DNA of 64,000 bases. Origin: CAZAPO01 sp044841755 (GTDB taxonomy: Bacteria; Bacteroidota; Bacteroidia; Flavobacteriales; Flavobacteriaceae). Shown one piece after another: positions 1 through 7,346 of this stretch. The first letter of the stretch is position 1, and each line of letters starts with the position of its first letter. Below the pieces are notes generated by a model that worked only from the letters and a program-made list of their open reading frames with translations, ran no database searches and was not told where the DNA came from. The stretch spans positions 1,116,001 through 1,180,000 of the forward strand of contig JAXOFM010000001.1 of assembly GCA_044841755.1 (NCBI GenBank), written 5' to 3'. The position numbers were made by a program, and so were the translations under genes.

Positions 1-269
1 CCACATGAGTTTCCATCAAACATGTACTCGCTTTTGGTATATCCAATCTTGTTGATAGTATCACGAGCTATTTTTTGCACATCTAGGTAAGTATTTGATT
101 TTACCTCTCCAGCCAATACAACCTGACCTGTAGTTACTAAAGTTTCACAAGCAACTTTCGATTCTGGATCGAAGGCTAAAAAATTATCGATCAATGCATC
201 ACTTATCTGGTCTGCAACTTTATCTGGATGTCCTTCAGACACACTTTCCGAAGTAAATAAATACGGCAT
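1..269 (-). CDS. metK: S-adenosylmethionine synthetase, N-terminal part (runs off window)
   Basis: MetK makes S-adenosylmethionine from methionine and ATP in the cytoplasm. Only the first 89 codons lie in the window. The gene begins with ATG at 267-269 (complement) and reads MPYLFTSESVSEGHPDKVAD, the highly conserved MetK N-terminus with the ATP-binding GHPDK motif, and it is still open at base 1. It stands alone behind its own promoter and a SAM-II type riboswitch in a leader of about 130 nt, so feedback by its product SAM is expected. The identification is certain from the N-terminal motif. The rest of the gene cannot be judged. Confidence 0.97.
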   Translation of the reverse strand, partial: MPYLFTSESVSEGHPDKVADQISDALIDNFLAFDPESKVACETLVTTGQVVLAGEVKSNTYLDVQKIARDTINKIGYTKSEYMFDGNSC

Positions 270-344
270 ACGTATAGTGTTTAAGTTTACTATTAATCAG
301 AAAAAAATGTTGATTGCTTGGTCGCTAGAGGAGTAGAGTAATTA

Positions 345-396
345 CTGCTTTAGCATTTTTTTTTGAGGTCGCAATCAGATCAAATTTTTCCTCTTT
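345..396 (-). promoter_or_regulatory. SAM-II riboswitch in the metK leader
   Basis: Read on the minus strand, the segment has a GAGG...CCTC closing stem, a first loop containing ATTTGATCTGATTGCGACC, an A-rich linker and the 3' element TGCTAAAGCAG. This order (AUUUG, UUGC next to the 3' side of P1, A-rich joint, GCUAAA) is the pattern of the compact SAM-II pseudoknot known from Alphaproteobacteria and Bacteroidota. It starts just after the predicted transcription start and lies about 75 nt upstream of metK, the SAM synthase. I matched it by eye from memory of the family; a covariance-model search would settle it. Confidence 0.82.
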
Positions 397-405
397 ATTT
401 CGAGG

Positions 406-413
406 CAAATGTA
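406..413 (-). promoter_or_regulatory. metK promoter, -7 element TAnnTTTG
   Basis: The complement of 406-413 reads TACATTTG, an exact Bacteroidota -7 element. Transcription would start near 399, so the SAM-II aptamer would be the very first structure in the transcript. The -33 element is poor. Confidence 0.6.
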
Positions 414-570
414 GTTAATCTAGACTAACTAAAAAATGGTTTTAGCATAAATCGAGTTTTGACCGAAAAAAAATCTAAAAACCGATCTTAGAGTTGCTGT
501 TTTTAGAAAAATATCCTCTATTTATAAGTTTATAAAAACCTAATTTCAACCTAACTCAAGAAATGTTGTA

Positions 571-1005
571 TTAAGATCCTGAAGGTTTTGCAGTGCAATT
601 TTCTAAAACATAGATATATTCACCATAATCTTTTACCAAGTATAGGTTTCCGGTAACGGTAATAATATCATCGGTTTCAAACTTTGTCTTATTATTTTGA
701 TACCCTACAAGTTCAATAACCGTTTCAGGACCAACACCAGTGCAAAAAAAGCAATTTTCAAAAGGAAATCTTGAGAGCATGTACCACGAAGCTTCTGCAC
801 CTATATCTAAAAAATAGCCTTGAACGGTAACTTGTTTTCCTTCAACATCTTTTAGAGATAACTTTTCCTTGTAGTCACTTTTTGTAGTAAGAGTTTCTTT
901 GTGATATACAGTAGTGAGCTCTTTCCAAGTTAATTTCATTTGGCTAAAAGCATTCGTATATAACAAAGTAAAAAGTAAAAGAAACAATACAGATTTAACT
1001 TTCAT
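571..1005 (-). CDS. Small exported protein of an ABC (Zrg-like) system
   Basis: This is a 144-residue protein with a clear signal peptide (hydrophobic residues 5-17, probable cleavage after AFSQ at 19-22), so it is periplasmic. The mature part contains VEGKQVTVQGYFL and a motif with SRFPFENCFFC followed by VGPE. That form resembles the small DUF3299-type protein found beside FtsX-type permeases in zinc-linked Zrg loci. The start codon overlaps the end of the permease gene by 11 bp, so the two are translated from one message. The two close cysteines of FFC plus the preceding NC could bind metal or form a disulfide. The biochemical role is unknown and the zinc link is inference from neighbours. 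Confidence 0.7.
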   Translation of the reverse strand: MKVKSVLFLLLFTLLYTNAFSQMKLTWKELTTVYHKETLTTKSDYKEKLSLKDVEGKQVTVQGYFLDIGAEASWYMLSRFPFENCFFCTGVGPETVIELVGYQNNKTKFETDDIITVTGNLYLVKDYGEYIYVLENCTAKPSGS

Positions 1006-2197
1006 GACTGATGATTTTTGAAATATCCATTTTAAAAATTGGGCGTATGGCTATTACAGTAGCTATTACAATGAGGCCAAATATAAACAATAATAATACC
1101 AAAATATCTTGTTGATATTCTAGTAGATATAGTTGTTGTTTGTAAGTGTTTTTTATGGCAGAAAATATTGCTTGAAGTCCAAAACTGGCCAATATAAGTC
1201 CTGCAACGAAACTAAAAAGTCCAACTAATAGGCCTTCGGCAAAAACAAGTAATATAAGTTTGTTTCTACCGGCGCCATATGTTCTAATTAAAGCTAATTC
1301 TTTAGCACGTTCTTTAACCATTCTATATAAACTAACAAACATGCTAATTCCCGATACCAGGAAAATAGCAAATGCTATCCAAGTAATAGCTTTAGTACCT
1401 ATAGCGGTGAGTTTAAATAGTTTGTCTAGTTGATACTTTGGTATTGCTGCTTGAAAAGGTGTGTTTTTATTAATACTTCGTGGTAGACTAAGTAAACCTC
1501 TTTTGTTACCAAATTTCACCAGTAGAGCCGTAATTTCTTCATTATCATGACTGTGATTGTCGCTTTCAATACCATCTTCATGTTCATGCATATGCCAAAT
1601 GCTTTCTAAATCTGTTAGAATTAATCTGTCAATTACATTTTGAGTGGGTTTTAAAATTCCAACGACTTTTAATGGGTGATCATCGTGACTTTCAATAGCA
1701 TCTTCAATCATACCATGCGAACTATAAAAAGTATCTCCTATTGTTAAGTTTAGGTTTTGTGCTACAGCATTCCCTATAACAACTTCGTGTGATGTATTAA
1801 AGAGAGTTCCAGTTTCAACACTGGTTTTATGTAGATCAATAAAACTAGTGGTAGTACCAACAATTTTATAGCCTTTATAATTATCACCAACTGAAATAGG
1901 AATAGCTTCTTTTATATATCTGTTTTTTGCTATTTCTTTTGCTTCGTTATATGAAATATTTCCTGTTGGGTTATCAACATGTAATACTGCTGAAAGCACA
2001 AGTTGCAAAGGACTTCCTTTAGCGCCAACAACCATGTCAACACCATTTAAACTTTGATTTAATTGTGATTCAAAAACCTTGTTTAACTGTTTTACACCAA
2101 GAAGCAAAGCAATACTTAAGGAAAGTATTAAAACCGTTAAAAAAGTTTGTAACGGTTTAGTGATAATATTTTTGTAGCTTAACTTGATTATGTTCAT
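995..2197 (-). CDS. ABC transporter permease, FtsX/MacB type, with His-rich loops
   Basis: The 400-residue membrane protein has the FtsX layout: one N-terminal membrane helix (about 17-37), a large periplasmic domain, then three helices near 265-290, 315-345 and 365-385. The periplasmic domain has unusual acidic/His stretches (ESHDDH and the group HMHEHEDG...DNHSHD at about 200-220). These resemble metal-binding loops seen in Zrg-type permeases. The ATPase gene ends on this gene's start (4-bp overlap). The LolC/MacB fold usually powers movement of a lipoprotein or a periplasmic partner rather than classical import. The substrate is not certain; zinc or another metal is the best guess from the loops. 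Confidence 0.8.
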   Translation of the reverse strand: MNIIKLSYKNIITKPLQTFLTVLILSLSIALLLGVKQLNKVFESQLNQSLNGVDMVVGAKGSPLQLVLSAVLHVDNPTGNISYNEAKEIAKNRYIKEAIPISVGDNYKGYKIVGTTTSFIDLHKTSVETGTLFNTSHEVVIGNAVAQNLNLTIGDTFYSSHGMIEDAIESHDDHPLKVVGILKPTQNVIDRLILTDLESIWHMHEHEDGIESDNHSHDNEEITALLVKFGNKRGLLSLPRSINKNTPFQAAIPKYQLDKLFKLTAIGTKAITWIAFAIFLVSGISMFVSLYRMVKERAKELALIRTYGAGRNKLILLVFAEGLLVGLFSFVAGLILASFGLQAIFSAIKNTYKQQLYLLEYQQDILVLLLFIFGLIVIATVIAIRPIFKMDISKIISHES

Positions 2198-2820
2198 AAA
2201 ACAAGGGTGTTTGAAAATGAACTTTTTATACGATTATCATGAGTAATGATAATTAAATTGGCATTCGATTTTTTTGCCTGAGTTTTTAAAAGATTTATAA
2301 CCAGTTCACTGTTTTCATCATCCAAACTAGAGGTAGGTTCATCAGCAAGAATAATATTTGGCTTATGAATAACACCCAAAGCAATGCCTAAGCGTTGTAA
2401 TTGACCAGTACTTAAGGTATTTGGTTTTTGGTTTTTTACAGAAACCAGATCCAATTGATTTAAAATGTTCTCGACAGCTTCTTTTTGATCAGTAATGCCA
2501 CTAAAATACAATCTGGCTTGCAAATTTTCATAAACAGTTAATGATGAAATAGCAATGGTGTTCTGAAAAATAAGACCAATATTTTGTCCTCTAAAAGCAT
2601 CCAATTTTTTAGTATTTATCTTGGTAATATCTTTCTCATTAATAATTATAGAACCTTTATCAGGACTTAAAATTCCTGCTAGCAAATGTAAAAGTGTAGT
2701 TTTACCAATCCCTGACTTGCCAAGAATTAATAAAGATTGATCATCGTTTAGTTCGATATTAGGAAAACTAAATGAAGATTCTTTAGTATAAGAAAAAGAG
2801 ACATCTACTGTTTTAAGCAT
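2194..2820 (-). CDS. ABC transporter ATP-binding protein, LolD/MacB type
   Basis: This is a 208-residue cytoplasmic ATPase. It has Walker A GKSGIGKT (34-41), Q-loop Q86, signature LSTGQLQR (136-143), Walker B IILADE (156-161) and H-loop His194. The length and sequence suit the LolD/MacB branch that pairs with FtsX permeases, which is the next gene. I chose the ATG at 2818-2820, giving MLKTVDVSFSY, rather than one 45 bp upstream. The reason is that a TAnnTTTG promoter element lies between them at 2840-2847, and family members begin at this position. Confidence 0.9.
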   Translation of the reverse strand: MLKTVDVSFSYTKESSFSFPNIELNDDQSLLILGKSGIGKTTLLHLLAGILSPDKGSIIINEKDITKINTKKLDAFRGQNIGLIFQNTIAISSLTVYENLQARLYFSGITDQKEAVENILNQLDLVSVKNQKPNTLSTGQLQRLGIALGVIHKPNIILADEPTSSLDDENSELVINLLKTQAKKSNANLIIITHDNRIKSSFSNTLVL

Positions 2821-2839
2821 AAGAATTAAAAAAGGAAAG

Positions 2840-2847
2840 CAAATATA
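2840..2847 (-). promoter_or_regulatory. Promoter -7 element for the ABC operon
   Basis: The complement reads TATATTTG, an exact TAnnTTTG element, placing the start of transcription near 2833 and leaving about 12 nt before the ATPase start at 2820. A TTTG upstream is at short spacing (15 bp), so the -33 is uncertain. Confidence 0.55.
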
Positions 2848-2885
2848 ATAAGTAGATATACTCAAAGTAAAAAATTAAGAAAAGA

Positions 2886-2918
2886 TTTGCTTTATAAAAA
2901 GTAATTGCTATATCTTTG
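2886..2918 (+). promoter_or_regulatory. ilv operon promoter
   Basis: TTTG at 2886-2889 and TATCTTTG at 2911-2918 match the Bacteroidota -33 and -7 elements, with 21 bp between. Transcription is predicted near 2924-2926, only a few nucleotides before the first leader-peptide ATG at 2928. The divergent ABC operon promoter lies about 40 bp away. Confidence 0.7.
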
Positions 2919-2927
2919 ATTCAACAA

Positions 2928-2990
2928 ATGAAGAAACAATTAGTACATATCATTTCTATTATTGTCGTGGTAATTAACAACCAACGATAA
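2928..2990 (+). CDS. ilv leader peptide 1 (Ile/Val-rich)
   Basis: A 20-codon frame encodes MKKQLVHIISIIVVVINNQR, which contains five Ile, four Val and one Leu, with an unbroken run IIVVVI. It ends 34 bp before a strong intrinsic terminator and stands between the ilv promoter and ilvD. This is the layout of ribosome-mediated attenuation. When charged Ile or Val tRNA is scarce, the ribosome should stall in the run and prevent terminator folding. Start codon and predicted transcription start nearly coincide, so this frame would be read with almost no 5' untranslated region. Confidence 0.88.
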   Translation: MKKQLVHIISIIVVVINNQR

Positions 2991-3020
2991 GGGAATGGTA
3001 TAATAATTTAAAAGATATTG

Positions 3021-3048
3021 AAAGCCTTCCCATCCGGAAGGCTTTTTT
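3021..3048 (+). terminator. ilv attenuator terminator 1
   Basis: The stem GCCTTCC / GGAAGGC (3024-3030 and 3036-3042) has a 5-nt loop CATCC, is flanked by AAA and is followed by six T. It is a perfect rho-independent terminator located inside the leader. A competing pairing is possible between GGGAA (2991-2995, right after leader peptide 1) and TTCCC (3027-3031), but it is short. Confidence 0.9.
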
Positions 3049-3054
3049 AGTTAT

Positions 3055-3105
3055 ATGAGAAATATAGTTATCATTATTAGCATCGTCATTATTAACTCAA
3101 GTTGA
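3055..3105 (+). CDS. ilv leader peptide 2 (Ile/Val-rich)
   Basis: A second short frame of 16 codons, MRNIVIIISIVIINSS, begins seven bases after the T-run of terminator 1. It has seven Ile and two Val in 16 residues. It is followed by its own terminator at 3138-3165 with a matching antiterminator arm directly behind the stop codon. Ile is the dominant residue here, whereas leader 1 also has a Val run, so the two may weigh Ile and Val supply differently. This is a leader peptide by composition and context; translation has not been shown. Confidence 0.88.
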   Translation: MRNIVIIISIVIINSS

Positions 3106-3106
3106 G

Positions 3107-3165
3107 TTGATACAGATAGCTATTTCATTAAAGGAAGCCTGTATCAAGTTGATACAGGTTTTTTT
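3107..3165 (+). terminator. ilv attenuator terminator 2 with antiterminator arm
   Basis: The terminator stem is CCTGTATCA (3138-3146), loop AGT, TGATACAGG (3150-3158), then seven T to 3165. Just after the stop of leader peptide 2, TTGATACAG (3107-3115) repeats the right arm of the terminator, so it can pair with CTGTATCAA (3139-3147). That forms a mutually exclusive antiterminator. This is directly visible 1-2-3 arm logic of classical attenuation. Confidence 0.92.
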
Positions 3166-3349
3166 GTGAAAAAATTAATTATTGGACATCATAAAAAATA
3201 ACACTTAAAACATTGATAATCAAATAAATAAACTAAACAAAACTAAAATGAATTTAAACTTAAAGAATTATGAATAAAACAATGAAACTGTATGAAAAAT
3301 TAATTTCGAGCCTTCTAAGCTTCGCTTAGTTGGAAAGTATGCAAATAAA
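3166..3349 (+). promoter_or_regulatory. Distal ilv leader, with a 19-codon Leu-containing frame
   Basis: This is AT-rich leader between terminator 2 and ilvD. It holds a frame at 3270-3329 encoding MNKTMKLYEKLISSLLSFA with four Leu codons (ctg, tta, ctt, cta). The hairpin CTAAGC-TTC-GCTTAG (3315-3329) covers the last codons and stop of that frame. No T-run follows the hairpin, so termination is not expected here. The frame could be a Leu-sensing or translational-coupling element for ilvD, 20 bp downstream, or chance. I see nothing else in this stretch. Confidence 0.35.
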
Positions 3350-5035
3350 ATGAACAAACTCAATAAATATAGCAGCAGATTAACTCAGGACGAATCACAA
3401 CCAGCATCACAAGCAATGTTGTATGCAGTTGGTTTGACTGATGAAGATATGCAAAAGGCGCAAGTAGGAATTGCCAGTACAGGTTATGATGGTAACCCTT
3501 GTAATATGCATCTTAATGGTTTAGCGGCTGAAGTAAAAATAGAATGTAAAATTGCTGGTCTTGTCGGACTAGGATTTAACACCATTGGAGTTAGTGATGG
3601 AATTTCTATGGGAACTTCTGGAATGAATTATTCCTTAGCTTCTAGAGACATTATAGCAGACTCCATTGAAACGGTGATGAACGCGCAAAGCTATGATGCT
3701 TTGGTTTCAGTAGTTGGTTGTGATAAAAATATGCCTGGAGCAGTAATAGCTATGCTTCGCTTAAACAGACCATCCATCATGATGTATGGAGGTACCATTG
3801 CATCTGGAAATTATAAAGGAAGAAAGCTGAATATCGTTTCAGCTTTTGAAGCTTTAGGACAAAAGGTTGCTGGCGAGATAGATGAGGATGAGTATAGAGA
3901 AATCATCAAAAGAGCAATTCCAGGAGCAGGAGCATGTGGAGGTATGTACACCGCAAATACCATGGCATCTGCAATTGAATGTATGGGCTTTTCATTGCCT
4001 TACAACTCTTCAATTCCTGCCGAGAATCCTAATAAATTATCGGAATCAGAAAGAACAGCTAGAGCTATCAAAAACTTGCTGGAGCTTGACTTGAAGCCAT
4101 TAGATATTATTTCAAAAAAATCTATAGAGAATGCGATAGCCTTAGTAAATGCTTTAGGAGGATCTACCAATGCAGTATTGCACTTTTTAGCAATTGCTCA
4201 TGCAGCTGATATCGATTTTACACTTGAAGATTTCCAAATGGTTAGTGATAGAACTCCGCTGATTGCTGACTTGAAGCCATCAGGAAAATATTTGATGGAA
4301 GACGTTCACGGAATTGGTGGTACGCCAGCGGTAATGAAGTATTTATTAGATGCTGGTTATTTACATGGAGACTGTCTAACAGTTACAGGAAAAACTTTAG
4401 CTGAAAATTTAAAGGATGTAGAACCACTAACTTTTGAAGACGATCAAGATGTGATCTTTCCAAAAGATAAAGCTTTAAAAACATCTGGAAACCTACAGAT
4501 ACTTTATGGAAACCTTGCTTCTGAAGGTGCTGTGGCAAAAATTTCTGGTAAGGAAGGACTATTGTTTGAAGGGAAAGCTGTGGTTTTTGATAGTGAGCAA
4601 GAAGCCAATACAGGAATTTCTAATGGTGAAGTTGAAAGAGGAGATGTAGTCGTGATTCGTTATGTAGGACCTAAAGGCGGCCCTGGAATGCCAGAAATGC
4701 TAAAACCAACTTCATTAATCATGGGAGCTGGTTTAGGAAAATCAGTAGCACTTATTACTGATGGTCGTTTCTCTGGAGGAACTCATGGATTTGTAGTTGG
4801 TCATATTACACCAGAAGCACAATCTGGAGGAACCATTGGATTATTACAGACTGGTGATAGAATCAGAATTAGTGCCGAAGACAATTCAATCAATGTGTTG
4901 CTTTCAGATGAAGAATTGGAAAAAAGAAGAGCTAATTGGGTAATGCCAGAGCTTAAACATAAAAAAGGAATATTGTATAAATACGCAAAAACAGTAGCAT
5001 CAGCATCTAAAGGATGTGTAACTGATGGATTTTAA
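3350..5035 (+). CDS. ilvD: Dihydroxy-acid dehydratase
   Basis: IlvD dehydrates 2,3-dihydroxy-isovalerate and 2,3-dihydroxy-3-methylvalerate to the keto acids of Val and Ile. The 561-residue protein has the usual length and the three iron-sulfur cysteine sites: NPCNMH (Cys51), GCDKNMPG (Cys124) and PGAGACGGMY (Cys196). It has GLGKSVALITDGRFSGGTHG near the C-terminus, typical of IlvD/Edd. It is the first structural gene behind the tandem attenuators and lies 10 bp from ilvB, so it shares Ile/Val-controlled transcription. ATG at 3350 fits family starts. Confidence 0.97.
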   Translation: MNKLNKYSSRLTQDESQPASQAMLYAVGLTDEDMQKAQVGIASTGYDGNPCNMHLNGLAAEVKIECKIAGLVGLGFNTIGVSDGISMGTSGMNYSLASRDIIADSIETVMNAQSYDALVSVVGCDKNMPGAVIAMLRLNRPSIMMYGGTIASGNYKGRKLNIVSAFEALGQKVAGEIDEDEYREIIKRAIPGAGACGGMYTANTMASAIECMGFSLPYNSSIPAENPNKLSESERTARAIKNLLELDLKPLDIISKKSIENAIALVNALGGSTNAVLHFLAIAHAADIDFTLEDFQMVSDRTPLIADLKPSGKYLMEDVHGIGGTPAVMKYLLDAGYLHGDCLTVTGKTLAENLKDVEPLTFEDDQDVIFPKDKALKTSGNLQILYGNLASEGAVAKISGKEGLLFEGKAVVFDSEQEANTGISNGEVERGDVVVIRYVGPKGGPGMPEMLKPTSLIMGAGLGKSVALITDGRFSGGTHGFVVGHITPEAQSGGTIGLLQTGDRIRISAEDNSINVLLSDEELEKRRANWVMPELKHKKGILYKYAKTVASASKGCVTDGF

Positions 5036-5045
5036 TCTATAGATT

Positions 5046-6779
5046 ATGGAAACAAAAACATTAACTAATAATAAATACTTGGCACAACCAAAAGAGCGTA
5101 TTACAGGTTGCGAAGCAGTCGTAAGATGCTTAATAGCTGAAGGTGTCGATGTGCTTTATGGGTATCCAGGAGGAGCCATAATGCCAGTTTATGATGAATT
5201 GTTTAAATACCAAAAGGAAATTCATCATGTCTTAACACGTCACGAACAAGGAGCTACGCATGCTGCTCAAGGATATGCCAGAATCTCTGGTAGAGTTGGA
5301 GTTGCTATGGCAACTTCAGGACCAGGAGCTACAAATTTAATTACTGGAATAGCAGATGCGCAGATAGATTCTACTCCAATGGTGTGTATAACAGGTCAGG
5401 TACCTTCTCATCTATTAGGTAGTGATGCATTTCAGGAAACTGATATCGTTGGTATTTCAACACCAGTTACCAAATGGAATCATCAAATTACTAATGCAGA
5501 AGAGATTCCAGAAGTAATGGCCAAAGCATTCTATATTGCTAAGAGTGGTCGACCAGGACCAGTTCTTATTGATATTACTAAAGATGCTCAATTTCAAGAA
5601 TTTGATTTCGAGTATTATAAATGTGAAGGAGTACGTAGTTATAAGCCAGTGCCTAAAGTAGATGAAACTAAGTTGCAAGAAGCAGCTGATCTAATCAACA
5701 ATGCTAAAAAGCCATTAATTGTTTGGGGACAAGGAGTATTGCTTGGTAAGGCTGAGCAAGAGTTTAAAGCTGTAATTGAAAAAGCAGGTATTCCTTCGGC
5801 ATGGACCATTATGGGAGCGTCTGCAATACCTTCAGATCATCATTTAAATATTGGTATGGTTGGGATGCATGGTAACTATGCACCTAACGTTCTAACCAAC
5901 GAATGTGATGTGCTGATAGCAATAGGAATGCGTTTTGATGATCGTGTTACTGGGAAATTAGATGAATATGCTACACAAGCAAAGGTTATTCATTTCGAAA
6001 TTGATCCAGCTGAGGTTGACAAAAATGTTAAAACAGATGTCGCTGTTCTTGGAGATTCAAAGGACAGTCTAACAAAATTATTGCCTTTGCTTAAAGAGAA
6101 TTCGCATACAGAATGGCTCAAAAAGTTTAGAGAACTTGAAGCTATTGAGTATGAAAAAGTAATTAAGAATGACCTTCACCCTACAAAGGAAGGGTTGACT
6201 ATGGGAGAAGTGTTGAAAGAGATCAATAACTGTAGTAATGGAGAAGCTGCAATAGTTTCAGATGTGGGTCAGCATCAAATGATTGCTTGTCGTTATGCAA
6301 AGTTCAACCAAACACGAGGAAATATCACTTCAGGAGGACTTGGTACAATGGGATATGCGTTACCAGCAGCAATTGGTGCAAAAATGGGTAATGAAGAGCG
6401 TGAAGTAGTAGCGATAATTGGTGATGGAGGTTATCAGATGAACATACAAGAGCTAGGAACCATTTTACAAACTAAAGCAGCTGTTAAGATAGTAGTTTTA
6501 AATAATGAATTTTTAGGAATGGTGCGTCAGTGGCAACAACTTTTCTTTGATAGGCGTTATGCTTCAACAGAAATGGTAAACCCAGATTTTATAACCATTG
6601 CTAAAGGTTATCATATTGATGCAAAACGTGTAACAAAACGTGAAGATTTAGCTTCAGCAGTTAAGGAAATGATGGATTCTCCAGATGCTTACTTCTTAGA
6701 AGTTTGTGTTGAAAAAGAAGATTGTGTATTCCCAATGATACCTTCGGGATCGGCAGTTTCAGATATAAGACTAGAATAA
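5046..6779 (+). CDS. ilvB: Acetolactate synthase, large (catalytic) subunit
   Basis: This is the thiamine-diphosphate enzyme that condenses two pyruvates, or pyruvate with 2-ketobutyrate, in the first common step to Val/Leu and Ile. The 577 residues include the N-terminal PYR domain with the catalytic Glu67 in RHEQGATHAA, a central FAD-binding domain, and the C-terminal ThDP site starting GDGG at 459-462 with the downstream NN. The partner small subunit gene starts two bases after its stop. Family length is normal and no defects are visible. Confidence 0.97.
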   Translation: METKTLTNNKYLAQPKERITGCEAVVRCLIAEGVDVLYGYPGGAIMPVYDELFKYQKEIHHVLTRHEQGATHAAQGYARISGRVGVAMATSGPGATNLITGIADAQIDSTPMVCITGQVPSHLLGSDAFQETDIVGISTPVTKWNHQITNAEEIPEVMAKAFYIAKSGRPGPVLIDITKDAQFQEFDFEYYKCEGVRSYKPVPKVDETKLQEAADLINNAKKPLIVWGQGVLLGKAEQEFKAVIEKAGIPSAWTIMGASAIPSDHHLNIGMVGMHGNYAPNVLTNECDVLIAIGMRFDDRVTGKLDEYATQAKVIHFEIDPAEVDKNVKTDVAVLGDSKDSLTKLLPLLKENSHTEWLKKFRELEAIEYEKVIKNDLHPTKEGLTMGEVLKEINNCSNGEAAIVSDVGQHQMIACRYAKFNQTRGNITSGGLGTMGYALPAAIGAKMGNEEREVVAIIGDGGYQMNIQELGTILQTKAAVKIVVLNNEFLGMVRQWQQLFFDRRYASTEMVNPDFITIAKGYHIDAKRVTKREDLASAVKEMMDSPDAYFLEVCVEKEDCVFPMIPSGSAVSDIRLE

Positions 6780-6781
6780 TT

Positions 6782-7318
6782 ATGGAACAAGAAATAAAAC
6801 AATATACGGTTTCGGTTTATACTGAAAATAATATAGGATTACTGAACAGAATTTCAGCAATCTTCCAGCGAAGACACATTAACATTGAGAGCATGAATAT
6901 CTCTCAATCGGAAATTGAAGGAGTTTCACGTTTTACCATTTTGGTAAATATGACCGAAGATAGAGTTAAGAAAATTATTGGTCAAATAGAAAAACAGATT
7001 GAAGTGATCAAGGCATATTATCACACTGATGACGAAACAATTTATCAAGAGTCATGCATGTTCAAGATCAAGTCTGATTTATTATTTGAAGATCGCCAAA
7101 TTCAAAATATCATTAAAGAAAGCGGGGCAAAAATTGTAACTGTAAACCGTGAATTCTTTGTATTGGAAAAATCGGGAAGAAGACATGAAATAGAGCTTCT
7201 TCATAGAGAACTAAGCACTTTTGGAATTATGCAGTTCGTACGTTCTGGACGTATTGCCGTGACAAAAGATGAAATGAGAATAAGCGAAATTTTAAAAGAG
7301 TTTCAAGAAGAATATTAA
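6782..7318 (+). CDS. ilvN: Acetolactate synthase, small (regulatory) subunit
   Basis: This is a 178-residue regulatory partner of IlvB. Residues 1-80 form an ACT domain (KQYTVSVYTENNIGLLNRISAIFQRR region) that binds Val as feedback inhibitor in this family, followed by the usual C-terminal ACT-like half. I place the start at ATG 6782 (MEQEIKQYTV), directly after the ilvB stop, rather than at an in-frame codon inside ilvB. Tight coupling suggests stoichiometric translation of the two subunits. Confidence 0.95.
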   Translation: MEQEIKQYTVSVYTENNIGLLNRISAIFQRRHINIESMNISQSEIEGVSRFTILVNMTEDRVKKIIGQIEKQIEVIKAYYHTDDETIYQESCMFKIKSDLLFEDRQIQNIIKESGAKIVTVNREFFVLEKSGRRHEIELLHRELSTFGIMQFVRSGRIAVTKDEMRISEILKEFQEEY

Positions 7319-7346
7319 TAAAGAAATACAACAAAAAAGTATAGCA

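Noticed and set aside
2821..2865. Upstream start of the ABC ATPase with a hydrophobic N-terminus.
   Set aside because: The TAnnTTTG element at 2840-2847 lies within it, so it would precede the transcription start, and the family has no such extension.
3248..3277. A nine-codon frame (MNLNLKNYE) in the distal ilv leader.
   Set aside because: Overlaps the next small frame, too short and no amino-acid enrichment that matters.
3315..3329. Hairpin CTAAGC/GCTTAG before ilvD as a third terminator.
   Set aside because: No T-run follows, so intrinsic termination is not expected.
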